A stretch of 64,000 bases of DNA from contig NZ_CP030850.1 of the NCBI RefSeq assembly GCF_003325355.1, forward strand, positions 4,891,501 through 4,955,500, given 5' to 3'. Made by a program: the position numbers and the translations under genes. Shown here piece after piece: positions 55,745 to 64,000 of this stretch. The first letter of the stretch is position 1; every line of letters starts with the position of its first letter. Under the pieces are notes generated by a model. That model did not search any database, had not been told where the DNA came from, and worked only from the letters and a program-made list of their open reading frames with translations. Origin of the DNA: Runella rosea (GTDB lineage: Bacteria > Bacteroidota > Bacteroidia > Cytophagales > Spirosomataceae).

Positions 55745-58384
55745 TTATCTAAGTTGTTGTCCAATCGTAAAGTGGAATTGGGGCCCGCTACGTTTGGTTT
55801 GCCCTGGTAGCGGATCAAATCCATACGCCCAGTCGATACCGATAAGACCAAAAGCAGGCATAAATATACGTGCTCCAACCCCGGCAGAACGTTTAAGGTC
55901 AAACGGATTGAAATCTTTGTATTTTTTCTGCGGCGCATCGGTTCCCCAGTTGTTGCCTGCTTCGGCAAATACCAAACCAAAAATGGTAGCCGAAGGGTTG
56001 AGTGAGAGAGGGTAGCGGAGCTCCATGACGTATTTACTGTATGCAACCCCTCCAAGACTTGATGCCACTCCCGTGTTGGTGGCACCAGTCGTTTGAGAGG
56101 CGTCAGTTGTACTTAAACGGTTATAGATTGGAACAAGAGCGCGGTCAGCATACCCACGTAAACCGATAATATCCTGTGCCAACGCAAACATCCCATAACC
56201 TGCCAACCCTGAGCCTCCCAGCACGAATCGCTCAAAAGGACTGATGGAAAGATTTTGGTTGTATCTACCCAAAAAGCCTAAATGGGCACGGGTACTGAGT
56301 ACTAATTTGCCTGCTACGGTCTGGAACCAACTGGCGTCAAACATCCACTTATGGTATTCTACCCATTTATACTGTGCTTCCTTGGTATCAAAACTAGTTT
56401 TGCCTGTAAGTGCCGAATAAGGAGGGGTAAAGGTTCCGCTCAAAGAGAACGAAGACCCTCCACGTGGGAACTGCGGGTTGTCAATAGTGTTGCGCGATAA
56501 CGTCAGGTTAAGCGTTAAGTTGTTTGAAACCCCGTTAGGATAACCGATTCCGAACAAGTCAAGGCTATCCATTCGGTAGCGCTGATAAGACAATGCCGAA
56601 CTCAACACAAAATAACGATCTGGGATTTTAAGACGCTTTCCGAGAGAAACCGTAACACCCGTGTTTTTGTAAGAACCCAAGAAATTTAAGGCGCTGCTGT
56701 TTGAGCGGGTATAAAAATTAGAATAATCAACGGTACGATATACGGTACGGCTGAGGTTTATTCCAAAGGTTACGGGTTTTTTACCGCCTAGCCAAGGTTC
56801 GGTAAAGCTAATCGAATACGTTTGGAATTGACGCCCACTTGCTTGGAAACGTACTGCCAATTTCTGCCCGTCGCCGGAAGGTAGGGGCTTCCAAGCTTTC
56901 AGATTGCCGATATTTTTTGTAGAGAAATTGTTGAAAACCAATCCTAACGTACCTACAAATCCGATAAATCCACCCCAACCGCCAGAAAGCTCAATTTGGT
57001 CACTTGGTTTTTCTTCTACGGTGTATTCAATATCTACGGTGCCATCTTCGGGGTGAGGAATAGGCTGAATACCAATTTTTTCCGCATCAAAGTAACCCAA
57101 TTGTGAAAGCTGGCGCTGCGTGTTGATAATTTCCGTTTTGCTGAATTTTTGGCCCGGCAACGTAAATAGCTCGCGCATTACGACGTGGTCGCTGGTTTTG
57201 GTGTTTCCGTTTAAGATAATCTTATTGATGGTGGCCTGTTTGCCCTCAAAAATCCGCATTTCGACGTCAATCGAATCTCCTTCGATAGATTTTTCAACGG
57301 GACGGCAGTTGTAGTACAAGTAGCCATCATCCATATAAAGTGAGCTTACGTCCTGCCCAGGATTGGCTTCAAGGCGTTTTTGGATTTCTTCAGGATTGTA
57401 GATATCTCCTTTTTTCAACCCAAATACTTTATTCAAAATCTCGGTTGAATGAAGGTAATTCCCCTCCCAAGTTATATTACGGATAAAGTAACGAGGCCCT
57501 TCCTCAATGTTCATGACCAAATCAATGGTTTTGCCGTCGGCATTTTGGATGATTGAATCCGAAACAATCGTGGCATCCCGGAAACCGTTCTTGTTGTAAA
57601 GCTCAATGAGTTTCTCTTTGTCCTCGTCGTATTTTTTGGGGATAAATTTAGAAGGTGTAAACAAACGCCCGAAGCGCATTTGCTTGGTGCCTTTCATTTT
57701 GTTGCGTAGCTTCTGTTCGTAAATCTCAGTGCGTCCGTTGAAAACAATCTGACGAATTTTGACTTTGGGTCCTTTAGAAACAAATATTTTCAGGGTTGCA
57801 TTTCCCCGGGTAGAATCCGTAATTTGGGCAATGCGTACTTTTACGTTCAAAAATCCTTTGTCCATAAAAAAGCGTTTCACGGCCAACTGCGTGTTTTTAA
57901 TCATCGTGTTGGAAATAATACGCCCTTTGGGAAGTTTAATTTTGTCGTTAAGGGATTCCTGCTCTCCTTTACGGATTCCGTCGTAGGTTACTTTAAATAA
58001 GCGCGACTGCTCTTTAATATGAAGCTCAAGCCAGATTTGGTCGCCTTCAATCTTGCGGTAGAGCACTTCTACATCTTCGAGGATTTTCTGGTCCATCAAT
58101 TTTTTGATGGCGCCAGTGATGGCATCTCCGGGGACTTTGATTTTATCACCAATTTTCAGCCCCGACATTGAAATCATGGAGTTGGGGTCCAAAAATTGAT
58201 TTCCTGTCACAACGATGTCAGCAATGACGAGCTCTTTGGGATTGGCATAACTAACGGCATCTTCGACGGGCGCGGTTGTAGTACGTTGTCCAAGACCCAA
58301 TTGTTGGGCCATTGCTGATACTACAGTGCATAGAAAAACGACCACAAAAGTTGCTAAGCGGCCGGGGCGGTTAAAATTTTTCAT
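55745..58384 (-). CDS. bamA: Outer-membrane protein assembly factor BamA
   Basis: 879 aa from ATG at 58382-58384; a GTG at 58411 would precede the signal peptide by nine residues. Signal: FNRPGRLATFVVVFLCTVVS. Five POTRA-type repeats lie between about 50 and 480 (for example IVVTGNQFLDPNSMISMSGL, IVFNGRTEIYEQKLRN, IEEGPRYFIRNITWEGN, IILNGNTKTSDHVVMRELFT). The 16-strand barrel (Bac_surface_Ag) takes the rest, with FPRGGSSFSLSGTF, the lid-lock VRGF-type motif replaced by GLRGYADRALVPI, and a short C-terminal strand FHFTIGQQLR. It inserts beta-barrel proteins in the outer membrane. It follows uppS by 159 bases and precedes the skp genes. Confidence 0.95.
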   Translation of the reverse strand: MKNFNRPGRLATFVVVFLCTVVSAMAQQLGLGQRTTTAPVEDAVSYANPKELVIADIVVTGNQFLDPNSMISMSGLKIGDKIKVPGDAITGAIKKLMDQKILEDVEVLYRKIEGDQIWLELHIKEQSRLFKVTYDGIRKGEQESLNDKIKLPKGRIISNTMIKNTQLAVKRFFMDKGFLNVKVRIAQITDSTRGNATLKIFVSKGPKVKIRQIVFNGRTEIYEQKLRNKMKGTKQMRFGRLFTPSKFIPKKYDEDKEKLIELYNKNGFRDATIVSDSIIQNADGKTIDLVMNIEEGPRYFIRNITWEGNYLHSTEILNKVFGLKKGDIYNPEEIQKRLEANPGQDVSSLYMDDGYLYYNCRPVEKSIEGDSIDVEMRIFEGKQATINKIILNGNTKTSDHVVMRELFTLPGQKFSKTEIINTQRQLSQLGYFDAEKIGIQPIPHPEDGTVDIEYTVEEKPSDQIELSGGWGGFIGFVGTLGLVFNNFSTKNIGNLKAWKPLPSGDGQKLAVRFQASGRQFQTYSISFTEPWLGGKKPVTFGINLSRTVYRTVDYSNFYTRSNSSALNFLGSYKNTGVTVSLGKRLKIPDRYFVLSSALSYQRYRMDSLDLFGIGYPNGVSNNLTLNLTLSRNTIDNPQFPRGGSSFSLSGTFTPPYSALTGKTSFDTKEAQYKWVEYHKWMFDASWFQTVAGKLVLSTRAHLGFLGRYNQNLSISPFERFVLGGSGLAGYGMFALAQDIIGLRGYADRALVPIYNRLSTTDASQTTGATNTGVASSLGGVAYSKYVMELRYPLSLNPSATIFGLVFAEAGNNWGTDAPQKKYKDFNPFDLKRSAGVGARIFMPAFGLIGIDWAYGFDPLPGQTKRSGPQFHFTIGQQLR

Positions 58385-58543
58385 AGGTAGGTACACAATT
58401 CTTGCGCTCACGGTTCGGTATCAATTCTTTATAATTGCTTTGATTGTACGTGTTTCGAGTTTGATAAAGTAAGAAAAACAAGGGTAGAAATCCGTCGTAA
58501 AGAGCATTTTTATCCAAAATGGTATAACGATAAAAGTACGGCT

Positions 58544-59293
58544 TTATTTCGCATCGCTCAGAATCTGTTCGCTGGTTTTTCCGAATCGACGTTCCCGCTG
58601 CTGAAAAGACAAAATAGCTTCGTGCAGGTGGTTACGGCGAAAGTCAGGCCAAAATACATCGTCATAAAAATAGAGCTCTGCATAGGCCAATTGCCACAAC
58701 AGGAAATTGCTGATTCGGTGGTCGCCTCCTGTCCGTAGCATCAGGTCTACTTCGGGGCGATCGAGGGTCGAAAGCTTGGAGTTCAGTAGGTTTTCGGTAA
58801 TGTCTTCAGGGCGCAGCGTTCCTGCCTTTACTTCGCGGGCAAGCTGTTGGGTAGCCTGAACAATATCCCATTTTCCGCTGTAGCCGAGTGCTAAAATCAA
58901 ATTAAGACCAGTGTTTTGGCTTGTCTTATCGATGGCTTCCTGAAGTTCACGCTGACAGGATTTAGGCAAGCTCTCGATGTCGCCAATGCTATTGAGTCGG
59001 ACATTGTTTTTTTGCAATGTAGGTAATTCATCCGCAATGGTATGAACCAACAACTCCATCAGTGCCCGTACTTCTGCTTCTGGGCGGCCCCAGTTTTCGG
59101 TCGAGAAGGCATATAAGGTCAAGTATTCAACTCCCAGCTCTGCACAACCTTCGGTCGCTTCGCGTACTGCCTTGATGGCATTGCGATGTCCGAAAACCCG
59201 CATTGCGCCGCGTTGTTTGGCCCATCGTCCGTTGCCATCCATGATAATGGCAATGTGTTGAGGGAGTTTAGTACGGTCAATTTGATCTTTCAT
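58544..59293 (-). CDS. uppS: Undecaprenyl diphosphate synthase
   Basis: 249 aa, ATG. It makes C55 isoprenyl diphosphate from FPP and IPP, the lipid carrier for peptidoglycan and surface glycans such as the one at 17-25 kb. Motifs: HIAIIMDGNGRWAKQRG with catalytic Asp19, GHRNAIKAVREATEG, LTLYAFSTENWGRPEAEVR, and the C-terminal DLMLRTGGDHRISNFLLWQL, AYAELYF and WPDF. Length is typical. It is the first gene of an uppS-bamA-skp-skp block, a common order in Bacteroidota. A promoter is at 59392-59421. Confidence 0.96.
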   Translation of the reverse strand: MKDQIDRTKLPQHIAIIMDGNGRWAKQRGAMRVFGHRNAIKAVREATEGCAELGVEYLTLYAFSTENWGRPEAEVRALMELLVHTIADELPTLQKNNVRLNSIGDIESLPKSCQRELQEAIDKTSQNTGLNLILALGYSGKWDIVQATQQLAREVKAGTLRPEDITENLLNSKLSTLDRPEVDLMLRTGGDHRISNFLLWQLAYAELYFYDDVFWPDFRRNHLHEAILSFQQRERRFGKTSEQILSDAK

Positions 59294-59391
59294 TACAAGG
59301 GATATTGAGTCGTTTCTTTGCTAAATCAGTAAGTAATAAAAAAAATAATGATAAGGCCCTGATTTATAGTTGACGACTAGAAATAGGGCAG

Positions 59392-59421
59392 CAAAGTTAG
59401 GTAAATTATCAGGGATTCAAA
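59392..59421 (-). promoter_or_regulatory. Promoter of uppS
   Basis: Minus strand TTTG (59418-59421), 18 bases, TAACTTTG (59392-59399): a good fit, with one base less than the ideal spacer. It is about 100 bases before the uppS start; the intervening part has nothing else recognised. Confidence 0.65.
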
Positions 59422-59447
59422 ACTGGTCAACCAGTTGAATTTGAGTA

Positions 59448-60833
59448 TTAGACCTTCTTATTTTTCCATTTTCCGCGTTTAAAAAGCACAATTCCGACTA
59501 CAGCCAGCAATGATTCACTGAAAGCAACGGAAGTATAAACGCCTTCCGGGCCCATCTTGAGTTGTTTTGCGAGAATGTATGCCAGCGGAATTTCGACGGC
59601 CCAAAAGCAAAATAGGTTCATCAGCGTAGGCGTAAGGGTATCGCCAGCGCCGTTGAATGATTGACTGATGACCATCCCATAGGCAAAAAACAGGTAGCCC
59701 AAGCAAACGATTCGTAAGCAATTGACGCCCGTATTGACGGTTACCGGGTCGGCGTTGAACCAAGAAATAATGGGGCGGGAAAAAATGAAAAAGACGAGTG
59801 CAATGACGGCTAGAAAAAGAAAATTCAAAAAAGCTGCCCGCCACACTGAGGCTTCGGCGCGGTCGGGCTTGTTGGCTCCGAGGTTTTGACCTACCAGTGT
59901 GGCGGCGGCATTGGCCATACCCCACGAAGGTAAAATTGTGAACACAATGATACGGATTGCAATGGTATACCCTGCAACAATGCTCGGACCGAAATCAGAG
60001 AGGATGCGCGTCAGAAATACCCAACTCGCGGAGGAAATCAAAAACTGACCTGTTCCACCCGCGGCTACGCTCAGTAAATTACGAATGATGGCAAGATTGA
60101 CTTTAAATTGGGTAGCCAATACTTGAATGGTTCCGGTGGTTTTGGCCAGCGCATTTAATTGGTACAATACGCCCACCGTACGGCCGATGGTGGTTGCCAT
60201 CGCTGAGCCTGCCACGCCAAACGCAGGCACGGGCCCCCAACCAAAAATAAATAGAGGACAAAGCAAAATATTGATGCCGTTGGCAATCCAGAGAGAACGC
60301 ATGGCAACGGCGGCATCTCCGCCGCCACGTAGCACCCCACTCAGCGTATAAAGGAGCATAATGGCGGGACTGCTCGCAAAAATGATTCTTGTAAAATCAG
60401 ACCCAGAAGAAATTAATGCTGGAGAGCCTCCCATAGCGCGTAAAATGGCCTCAGCCCCAAAAAAACCGCCAAGTCCCATGGCTATTCCCAGCCCCAGCGA
60501 AACCAGAATGACCTGCGCGGCCGCGTGACCAGCTTCAATAAACTGTTTTTCGCCTACCCGCCTTGCTACAATGGCCGTGGCTGCGGTGCTTAGACCGATG
60601 GCAACGGAGTACACAAGCGTAAGCACCGACTCCGTAAGACCTACGGTTGCGATAGCATCAGTGCTGATTTTGGAAACAAAAAATACATCTACTACCGCAA
60701 ACAGAGATTCCATGACCATTTCCAAAATCATGGGAACTGATAACAGAAAAATAGCGCGATTAATACTTCCAGAGGTGTATTCCTGTTCTTCGCCTTTGAG
60801 GGCTTGGAGCAATAACGTAAAGAATTTTTGCAT
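59448..60833 (-). CDS. MATE-family efflux transporter
   Basis: 461 aa from ATG at 60831-60833; the longer GTG-led frame runs into the WD40 gene and is rejected. Twelve predicted spans. MATE features: GSINRAIFLLSVPMILEMVM with the typical P..E early motif, DVFFVSKISTDAIATVGLTE (loop 1), RRVGEKQFIEAGHAAAQVIL and the symmetric repeat ATLVGQNLGANKPDRAEASV in the second half. Such proteins export cationic compounds with Na+ or H+. Substrate unknown. CAAATTTA at 60891-60898 (minus TAAATTTG) may be its -7, overlapping the WD40 stop. Confidence 0.9.
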   Translation of the reverse strand: MQKFFTLLLQALKGEEQEYTSGSINRAIFLLSVPMILEMVMESLFAVVDVFFVSKISTDAIATVGLTESVLTLVYSVAIGLSTAATAIVARRVGEKQFIEAGHAAAQVILVSLGLGIAMGLGGFFGAEAILRAMGGSPALISSGSDFTRIIFASSPAIMLLYTLSGVLRGGGDAAVAMRSLWIANGINILLCPLFIFGWGPVPAFGVAGSAMATTIGRTVGVLYQLNALAKTTGTIQVLATQFKVNLAIIRNLLSVAAGGTGQFLISSASWVFLTRILSDFGPSIVAGYTIAIRIIVFTILPSWGMANAAATLVGQNLGANKPDRAEASVWRAAFLNFLFLAVIALVFFIFSRPIISWFNADPVTVNTGVNCLRIVCLGYLFFAYGMVISQSFNGAGDTLTPTLMNLFCFWAVEIPLAYILAKQLKMGPEGVYTSVAFSESLLAVVGIVLFKRGKWKNKKV

Positions 60834-60895
60834 GGCTGTAAATGAGAGTATTTCGTCGATTGGAACGATGAACGAAAACCGTTCAAAACACAAAT

Positions 60896-61810
60896 TTACG
60901 AACTTTTTATATCCCACACCGAAATTCGTTTGTCATCGCTGGCCGAAATCAGCTGATTATCAAACGTTGACCAAAGAAGTTTGTTGATGGATGTGCCGTG
61001 CCCCGCGTGTCGAGCGCGGTCGATGACTTTGAGTAACTTAAAGGTAGTGGCGTCCCATACTTTAATAGATTTGTCCATGCTGCAAGTAGCCAGCCATTGC
61101 GCATTGGGACTATAAACAACGTGATTGATGGCAAAAAGATGCGCTACAACATCCTGATGCAGCCTGTACTTTTCGGATACATCCCATACTTTGAGGTGCG
61201 CATCCCGACTACCAGAAATTAAAAATCGCCCGTCGGGAGAATATTGTATCGTAAACACCGAATTGGTGTGTGCTACTAAGGTATAATGTAATACATGGTC
61301 GTCGAGGCCAAATATCCGGATTGTATGGTCACTGTACCCCACCGCGAGCTCGCGGGTGTGAGGGTTGATGCTGATACAACGGGCGCTTTGGTTAGAAGCT
61401 TTCAGGTGTTTACGGACCGCAAATTGGTCTTTGTCCATGATTAACACTACGCCGTCAGAAAGTCCAATAAATACCTGATTTTCAAAGAATTGAATATCAA
61501 AAATGGTAGTAGAGGTCAGGCGAATGGATGATACAACCTGCTTTTCATACGGTGCAATTCGTTGAATTCCTTCGTAGTTTTGCCCTACCCACAGTTGGTT
61601 CTGAACCGAGTCATACGCCATAGCATATACCGAAGCGGGCACTTGAGCCACCACTTCTCCCCAATCTGGACGGGTCAAATCCCAATGTACGACCAGACCA
61701 TCGCCCGCTGCCGAGAAAAAATGGTGCGGTTGGAGGGCAGGTTGGAGGGCGTAAACACAATCTCGGTGCCCCGAAAACGTATCTATTTTTTGAACTTGAA
61801 TTTTCGTCAT
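60896..61810 (-). CDS. WD40-repeat beta-propeller protein
   Basis: 304 aa, ATG; no signal peptide, so cytosolic. About seven WD-type blades are visible, each with a GH...WD or ..IW pattern: FSGHRDCVYALQPAL...VHWDLTR, VQNQLWVGQNYEGIQRIA, VVLIMDKDQ, ISINPHTRELAVGYSDHTIR, VAHTNSVFTIQYSPDGRFLI...KVWDVSE, VVYSPNAQWLATCSMDKSIK and LWSTFDNQLISASDDKRISV. Seven blades fill the whole protein; no catalytic domain is attached. In bacteria such propellers act as protein-docking platforms. The neighbours (MATE, phosphopantetheinyl transferase) do not say with whom. Confidence 0.88.
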   Translation of the reverse strand: MTKIQVQKIDTFSGHRDCVYALQPALQPHHFFSAAGDGLVVHWDLTRPDWGEVVAQVPASVYAMAYDSVQNQLWVGQNYEGIQRIAPYEKQVVSSIRLTSTTIFDIQFFENQVFIGLSDGVVLIMDKDQFAVRKHLKASNQSARCISINPHTRELAVGYSDHTIRIFGLDDHVLHYTLVAHTNSVFTIQYSPDGRFLISGSRDAHLKVWDVSEKYRLHQDVVAHLFAINHVVYSPNAQWLATCSMDKSIKVWDATTFKLLKVIDRARHAGHGTSINKLLWSTFDNQLISASDDKRISVWDIKSS

Positions 61811-61906
61811 GGCATAAATGAACTCCCGACCTGAGGTTGGATAAGTATAAAATTACGGGCTATATTTACGAATTACAATGAATAAGTACTTGATAACTCC
61901 TTTATA

Positions 61907-62542
61907 ATGCCGCTGGTTCGTCAATGGACAGTTTTTGATGACTGTGAAATTTTAGTTTGGGAAATTGCCGAGACTCCCGAGGTGTTGCTTCAGAACGTGG
62001 TGGCGGAGGCCGAAGAGTGGGATGAATTCAAAACCATTTCTCACCCCCAAAAACAATTAGAGTGGTTGACGGGACGATATGTTATGCAATTGTTGGTGGA
62101 AAGTAAGGGCTGGCCGTATGAAGGAATGGTAAAAGATGAATACGGAAAACCCCATTTAAGACACCGAATCGCCGAGATTTCTATCACGCATACGGTTAAG
62201 TACGTAGGGGTTACGTTGCACCCTACCAAACCGCTCGGAATTGACATGGAACGCATGGCTGACAAACTGGCCCGTGTAGCACCTAAGTTTTTGTCAGAAA
62301 ATGAAAAGTTGGAGGCGCAGATGGAGCTTCCAAAATTAGTAACCTACTGGTGCGCCAAAGAGGCCTTGTATAAACTGGACGGTGTCCGGCGGCTTAACTT
62401 CAAAAATCACATTTTTGTCGAACCTTACAAAGAAAATGATTCGTATTTGAGAGGCGCTATTACTTACCCTGAAACTCAACAACAATTGCATCAGTTGCAT
62501 CGGTTTTGGGTGGAGGATTTCTGCGGGGTCGTGGCTATTTAA
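61907..62542 (+). CDS. 4'-phosphopantetheinyl transferase superfamily protein
   Basis: 211 aa, ATG. It transfers phosphopantetheine from CoA to a carrier-protein serine. Key motifs: EYGKPHL (79-84), SITHT (92-96), the Mg-binding Asp113/Glu115 in GIDMER and the WCAKEALYK helix (148-156; Glu152 and Lys151/156). The length and the extended N-terminus place it with the Sfp-like group, which modifies fatty-acid or NRPS/PKS carriers. No carrier or synthase is nearby. Start is 96 bases after the divergent WD40 gene; it converges on the next gene with a 14-base gap. Confidence 0.9.
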   Translation: MPLVRQWTVFDDCEILVWEIAETPEVLLQNVVAEAEEWDEFKTISHPQKQLEWLTGRYVMQLLVESKGWPYEGMVKDEYGKPHLRHRIAEISITHTVKYVGVTLHPTKPLGIDMERMADKLARVAPKFLSENEKLEAQMELPKLVTYWCAKEALYKLDGVRRLNFKNHIFVEPYKENDSYLRGAITYPETQQQLHQLHRFWVEDFCGVVAI

Positions 62543-62556
62543 TAGATATTGTATAT

Positions 62557-63405
62557 TTATTCAGGCAAAGGTTCATTCAGAATTAAGGCCATTTTTTCTA
62601 TTTCATTGACCTTGTCGGTATCTCCCGTTTTTTCAAACGCCAGCGTCAGATTACGAAGCACGCGTTTGAGAATGTCAAGATTACTGCAAGGTTGATAAAA
62701 CGTCTCGTTGGATTTTAGATTCAGCTGGGCAATGTAGTGGTCAATGTCTGAGCGCATAAACACCAGCCCTTTGTTAAACACATTGATGTAAAACTGAATC
62801 GAGTCCTGTTTGTAAGTCAGAACAAATAGATTGGGCAAATTGACACCGTAAACGGGCATATTGAGCCTCTGCGCAATAATCATGTAGATACAGCAAAGGG
62901 AAATCGGATTCCCTTTCTTTGTTTCCAACACCACGTTAATCATGGAGTTGCCGGCCGAATGAAAATTTTTGGTATTGGAGCCAAACTTTAATTTTGAGAA
63001 AAAGACGTGGTTTAGCGCCCGAATTTGGTCGATTGGGTGCATATCAGTCTTAAATTCAAGCCAAGTTTCGTAATAAAACTGTTCAAAATCTGCGCGAATT
63101 TTTTCCAGTGAAAGGTCAGGATACTGATAAGTAGCCACAATCCACAACCCTTCCAAGAGGTCGACAGCTCCGCCGTTGTACCAATTGGTCAAGCGTTCGA
63201 GGGTCAATACGTATTGAAGTTCATGAATCAACTCCTCTATTTTTCGCTGTACGTCGGGGCTAAAGCCCGCACTTTCCCATTCATTCTCTAAAAAAGGAAT
63301 GATTTTGCCTCCCTGTTGCCGAATTTCGCGTTCAACCAAACGAGATACTTCCTTGTCGTCGTCGTCGAGTAGCGAAACCAGCGCTTTGATTTCTTGCTCT
63401 GTCAT
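62557..63405 (-). CDS. SirB1/transglutaminase-like protein
   Basis: 282 aa from ATG at 63403-63405; an upstream TTG at 63462 is in the galE promoter region. The first about 80 residues are a small helical domain with EIKALVSLLDDDDKEVSRLV, possibly HEAT-like. Residues about 85-215 fit the SirB1 N-terminal (transglutaminase-like) domain: DLLEGLWIVATYQYPDLSLE, IRALNHVFFSKLKF and KGNPISLCCIYMIIAQRLNM followed by VYGVNLPNLFVL. The usual PGH near the end of that segment is PNL here, so a catalytic His may be missing. The C-terminus is TPR-like. Role unknown. Confidence 0.82.
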   Translation of the reverse strand: MTEQEIKALVSLLDDDDKEVSRLVEREIRQQGGKIIPFLENEWESAGFSPDVQRKIEELIHELQYVLTLERLTNWYNGGAVDLLEGLWIVATYQYPDLSLEKIRADFEQFYYETWLEFKTDMHPIDQIRALNHVFFSKLKFGSNTKNFHSAGNSMINVVLETKKGNPISLCCIYMIIAQRLNMPVYGVNLPNLFVLTYKQDSIQFYINVFNKGLVFMRSDIDHYIAQLNLKSNETFYQPCSNLDILKRVLRNLTLAFEKTGDTDKVNEIEKMALILNEPLPE

Positions 63406-63468
63406 ACGGTATGATTTGGCGTTGTTGGCGATAAATAAAAACAATTTTTTTTCAGCGCCCAAATTTTA

Positions 63469-63476
63469 TAGTTTTG
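63469..63476 (+). promoter_or_regulatory. TAGTTTTG -7 box of galE
   Basis: TAGTTTTG, 23 bases before the galE ATG, fits TAnnTTTG. No clean -33 is present at 17-20 bases. Confidence 0.45.
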
Positions 63477-63498
63477 TTACTCACTTTTTGCTCAATAT

Positions 63499-64000
63499 AT
63501 GAAAATATTAGTCACAGGCGGGGCGGGCTTTATTGGCTCACATACAGTCGTTGAATTACAAAAATCGGGTTTTGAACCTATCATCATTGACAATTTTAGC
63601 AATTCAGAGGAAAAAGTATTGGAAGGCCTCGAAAAAATAATTGGTAAGCCAGTTGTTTGCTACAAAGCAGATTGCAACGATGAAACCGCGTTGCGTGCGC
63701 TTTTTGAAAAGGAAAAAATTGGGGGAGTAATTCATTTTGCGGCCAACAAAGCCGTGGGAGAATCGGTCGAGAATCCGCTTCTTTATTACGGAAACAACAT
63801 TGGTACTACTGTTCTTTTATTAAAATTAATGAAAGAGTATGGGGTACATAATTTTGTTTTTTCTTCTTCATGTACGGTTTATGGTCAACCCGACCATCTG
63901 CCCGTAACAGAAGCTACGCCGCGTCAGGAAGCGGCTTCGCCGTACGGCAACACCAAGAAAATATGCGAAGATATCATCCGTGATTTTATCTTTTCGAAGC
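63499..64000 (+). CDS. galE: UDP-glucose 4-epimerase, N-terminal part (cut by window edge)
   Basis: The first 167 codons, ATG at 63499. The Rossmann loop TGGAGFIGSHT (residues 6-16), IIIDNFSNS (acidic end of strand 2), KADCNDETALRALF, VIHFAANKAVGESVENPLLY, the catalytic Ser region FVFSSSCTVYG and the YGNTK (YxxxK) motif are all present. GalE interconverts UDP-glucose and UDP-galactose for glycan synthesis. The N-terminal two-thirds shown are normal; the remainder lies beyond the window. Confidence 0.93.
   Translation, partial: MKILVTGGAGFIGSHTVVELQKSGFEPIIIDNFSNSEEKVLEGLEKIIGKPVVCYKADCNDETALRALFEKEKIGGVIHFAANKAVGESVENPLLYYGNNIGTTVLLLKLMKEYGVHNFVFSSSCTVYGQPDHLPVTEATPRQEAASPYGNTKKICEDIIRDFIFSK

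Noticed and set aside
1..64000. tRNA, rRNA, integrase, transposase or prophage
   Set aside because: No cloverleaf, rRNA-like, transposase or integrase sequence was recognised on reading both strands; tRNAscan and Rfam searches were not available, so a small RNA could have been missed.

Overview
The window is a stretch of chromosome from a member of the Bacteroidota, most like an aerobic Cytophagales bacterium (Runella, Dyadobacter and Spirosoma are the kind of relatives I would expect; this is inference, no search was run). Supporting signs are promoters of the Bacteroidota type (TTTG, about 19 bases, TAnnTTTG), a secreted protein with a type IX secretion C-terminal sorting domain, SusC-style carboxypeptidase-regulatory and plug domains, a BamA-Skp-Skp block, ECF sigma/anti-sigma pairs, and LytS/LytTR signalling. 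Coding density is high. I see no rRNA, tRNA, phage, transposase or CRISPR array, so this is mostly core genome with one glycan locus.

Layout: 1-10.4 kb holds an MBL-fold gene cut by the edge, a Uma2 nuclease, an orphan OmpR-type response regulator, a periplasmic M3 peptidase, a PLP decarboxylase beside a decayed LysR gene, an ECF sigma/anti-sigma pair, the maltosyltransferase GlgE, an XRE regulator and a tiny repeat-rich lipoprotein missed by simple ORF length cut-offs. 10.4-17.1 kb is the distal half of complex I (nuoK-L-M-N, minus strand) with its own promoter and an unrelated membrane gene inserted between nuoL and nuoM. 17.1-25.3 kb is an eight-gene minus-strand glycan operon: NeuB-type synthase, CMP-sugar synthetase, Gfo/Idh/MocA oxidoreductase, SDR, KdsC-type phosphatase, a large membrane protein, a MurJ/Wzx-like flippase and a zinc-ribbon methyltransferase. 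It looks like synthesis, activation and export of a nonulosonic (nine-carbon) acid glycan, with no hydrolysing epimerase and a NeuB that lacks its usual C-terminal SAF domain.

25.6-44.9 kb is mixed housekeeping: ferrochelatase, a T9SS cargo protein, gatB, an acyl-CoA dehydrogenase with a striking palindrome at its promoter, an OmpA protein, a plug-only outer-membrane-type protein, purN, a GNAT protein, a divergent Nramp relative, an alpha/beta hydrolase, LysE, Nudix and CDF transporters, a long PurF-like protein and a Tat-exported TIM barrel. 44.9-50.8 kb carries a LytS/LytTR two-component pair, a DUF1761 protein and two tandem paralogous MFS transporters, with repeat elements on both sides of the second. 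50.8-54.3 kb is a second ECF sigma/anti-sigma/DUF4097 operon facing corA. 54.3-60.8 kb is the envelope block uppS-bamA-skp-skp plus a MATE exporter; the right end has a WD40 protein, a phosphopantetheinyl transferase, a SirB1-type protein and the start of galE.

Where start codons matter I moved several away from the longest possible reading frame: upstream TTG/GTG codons were dropped when they fell in promoters or before a signal peptide, and TTG/GTG starts were kept where no ATG fits. Functions are from motifs read by eye; family-level names are safer than exact substrates.
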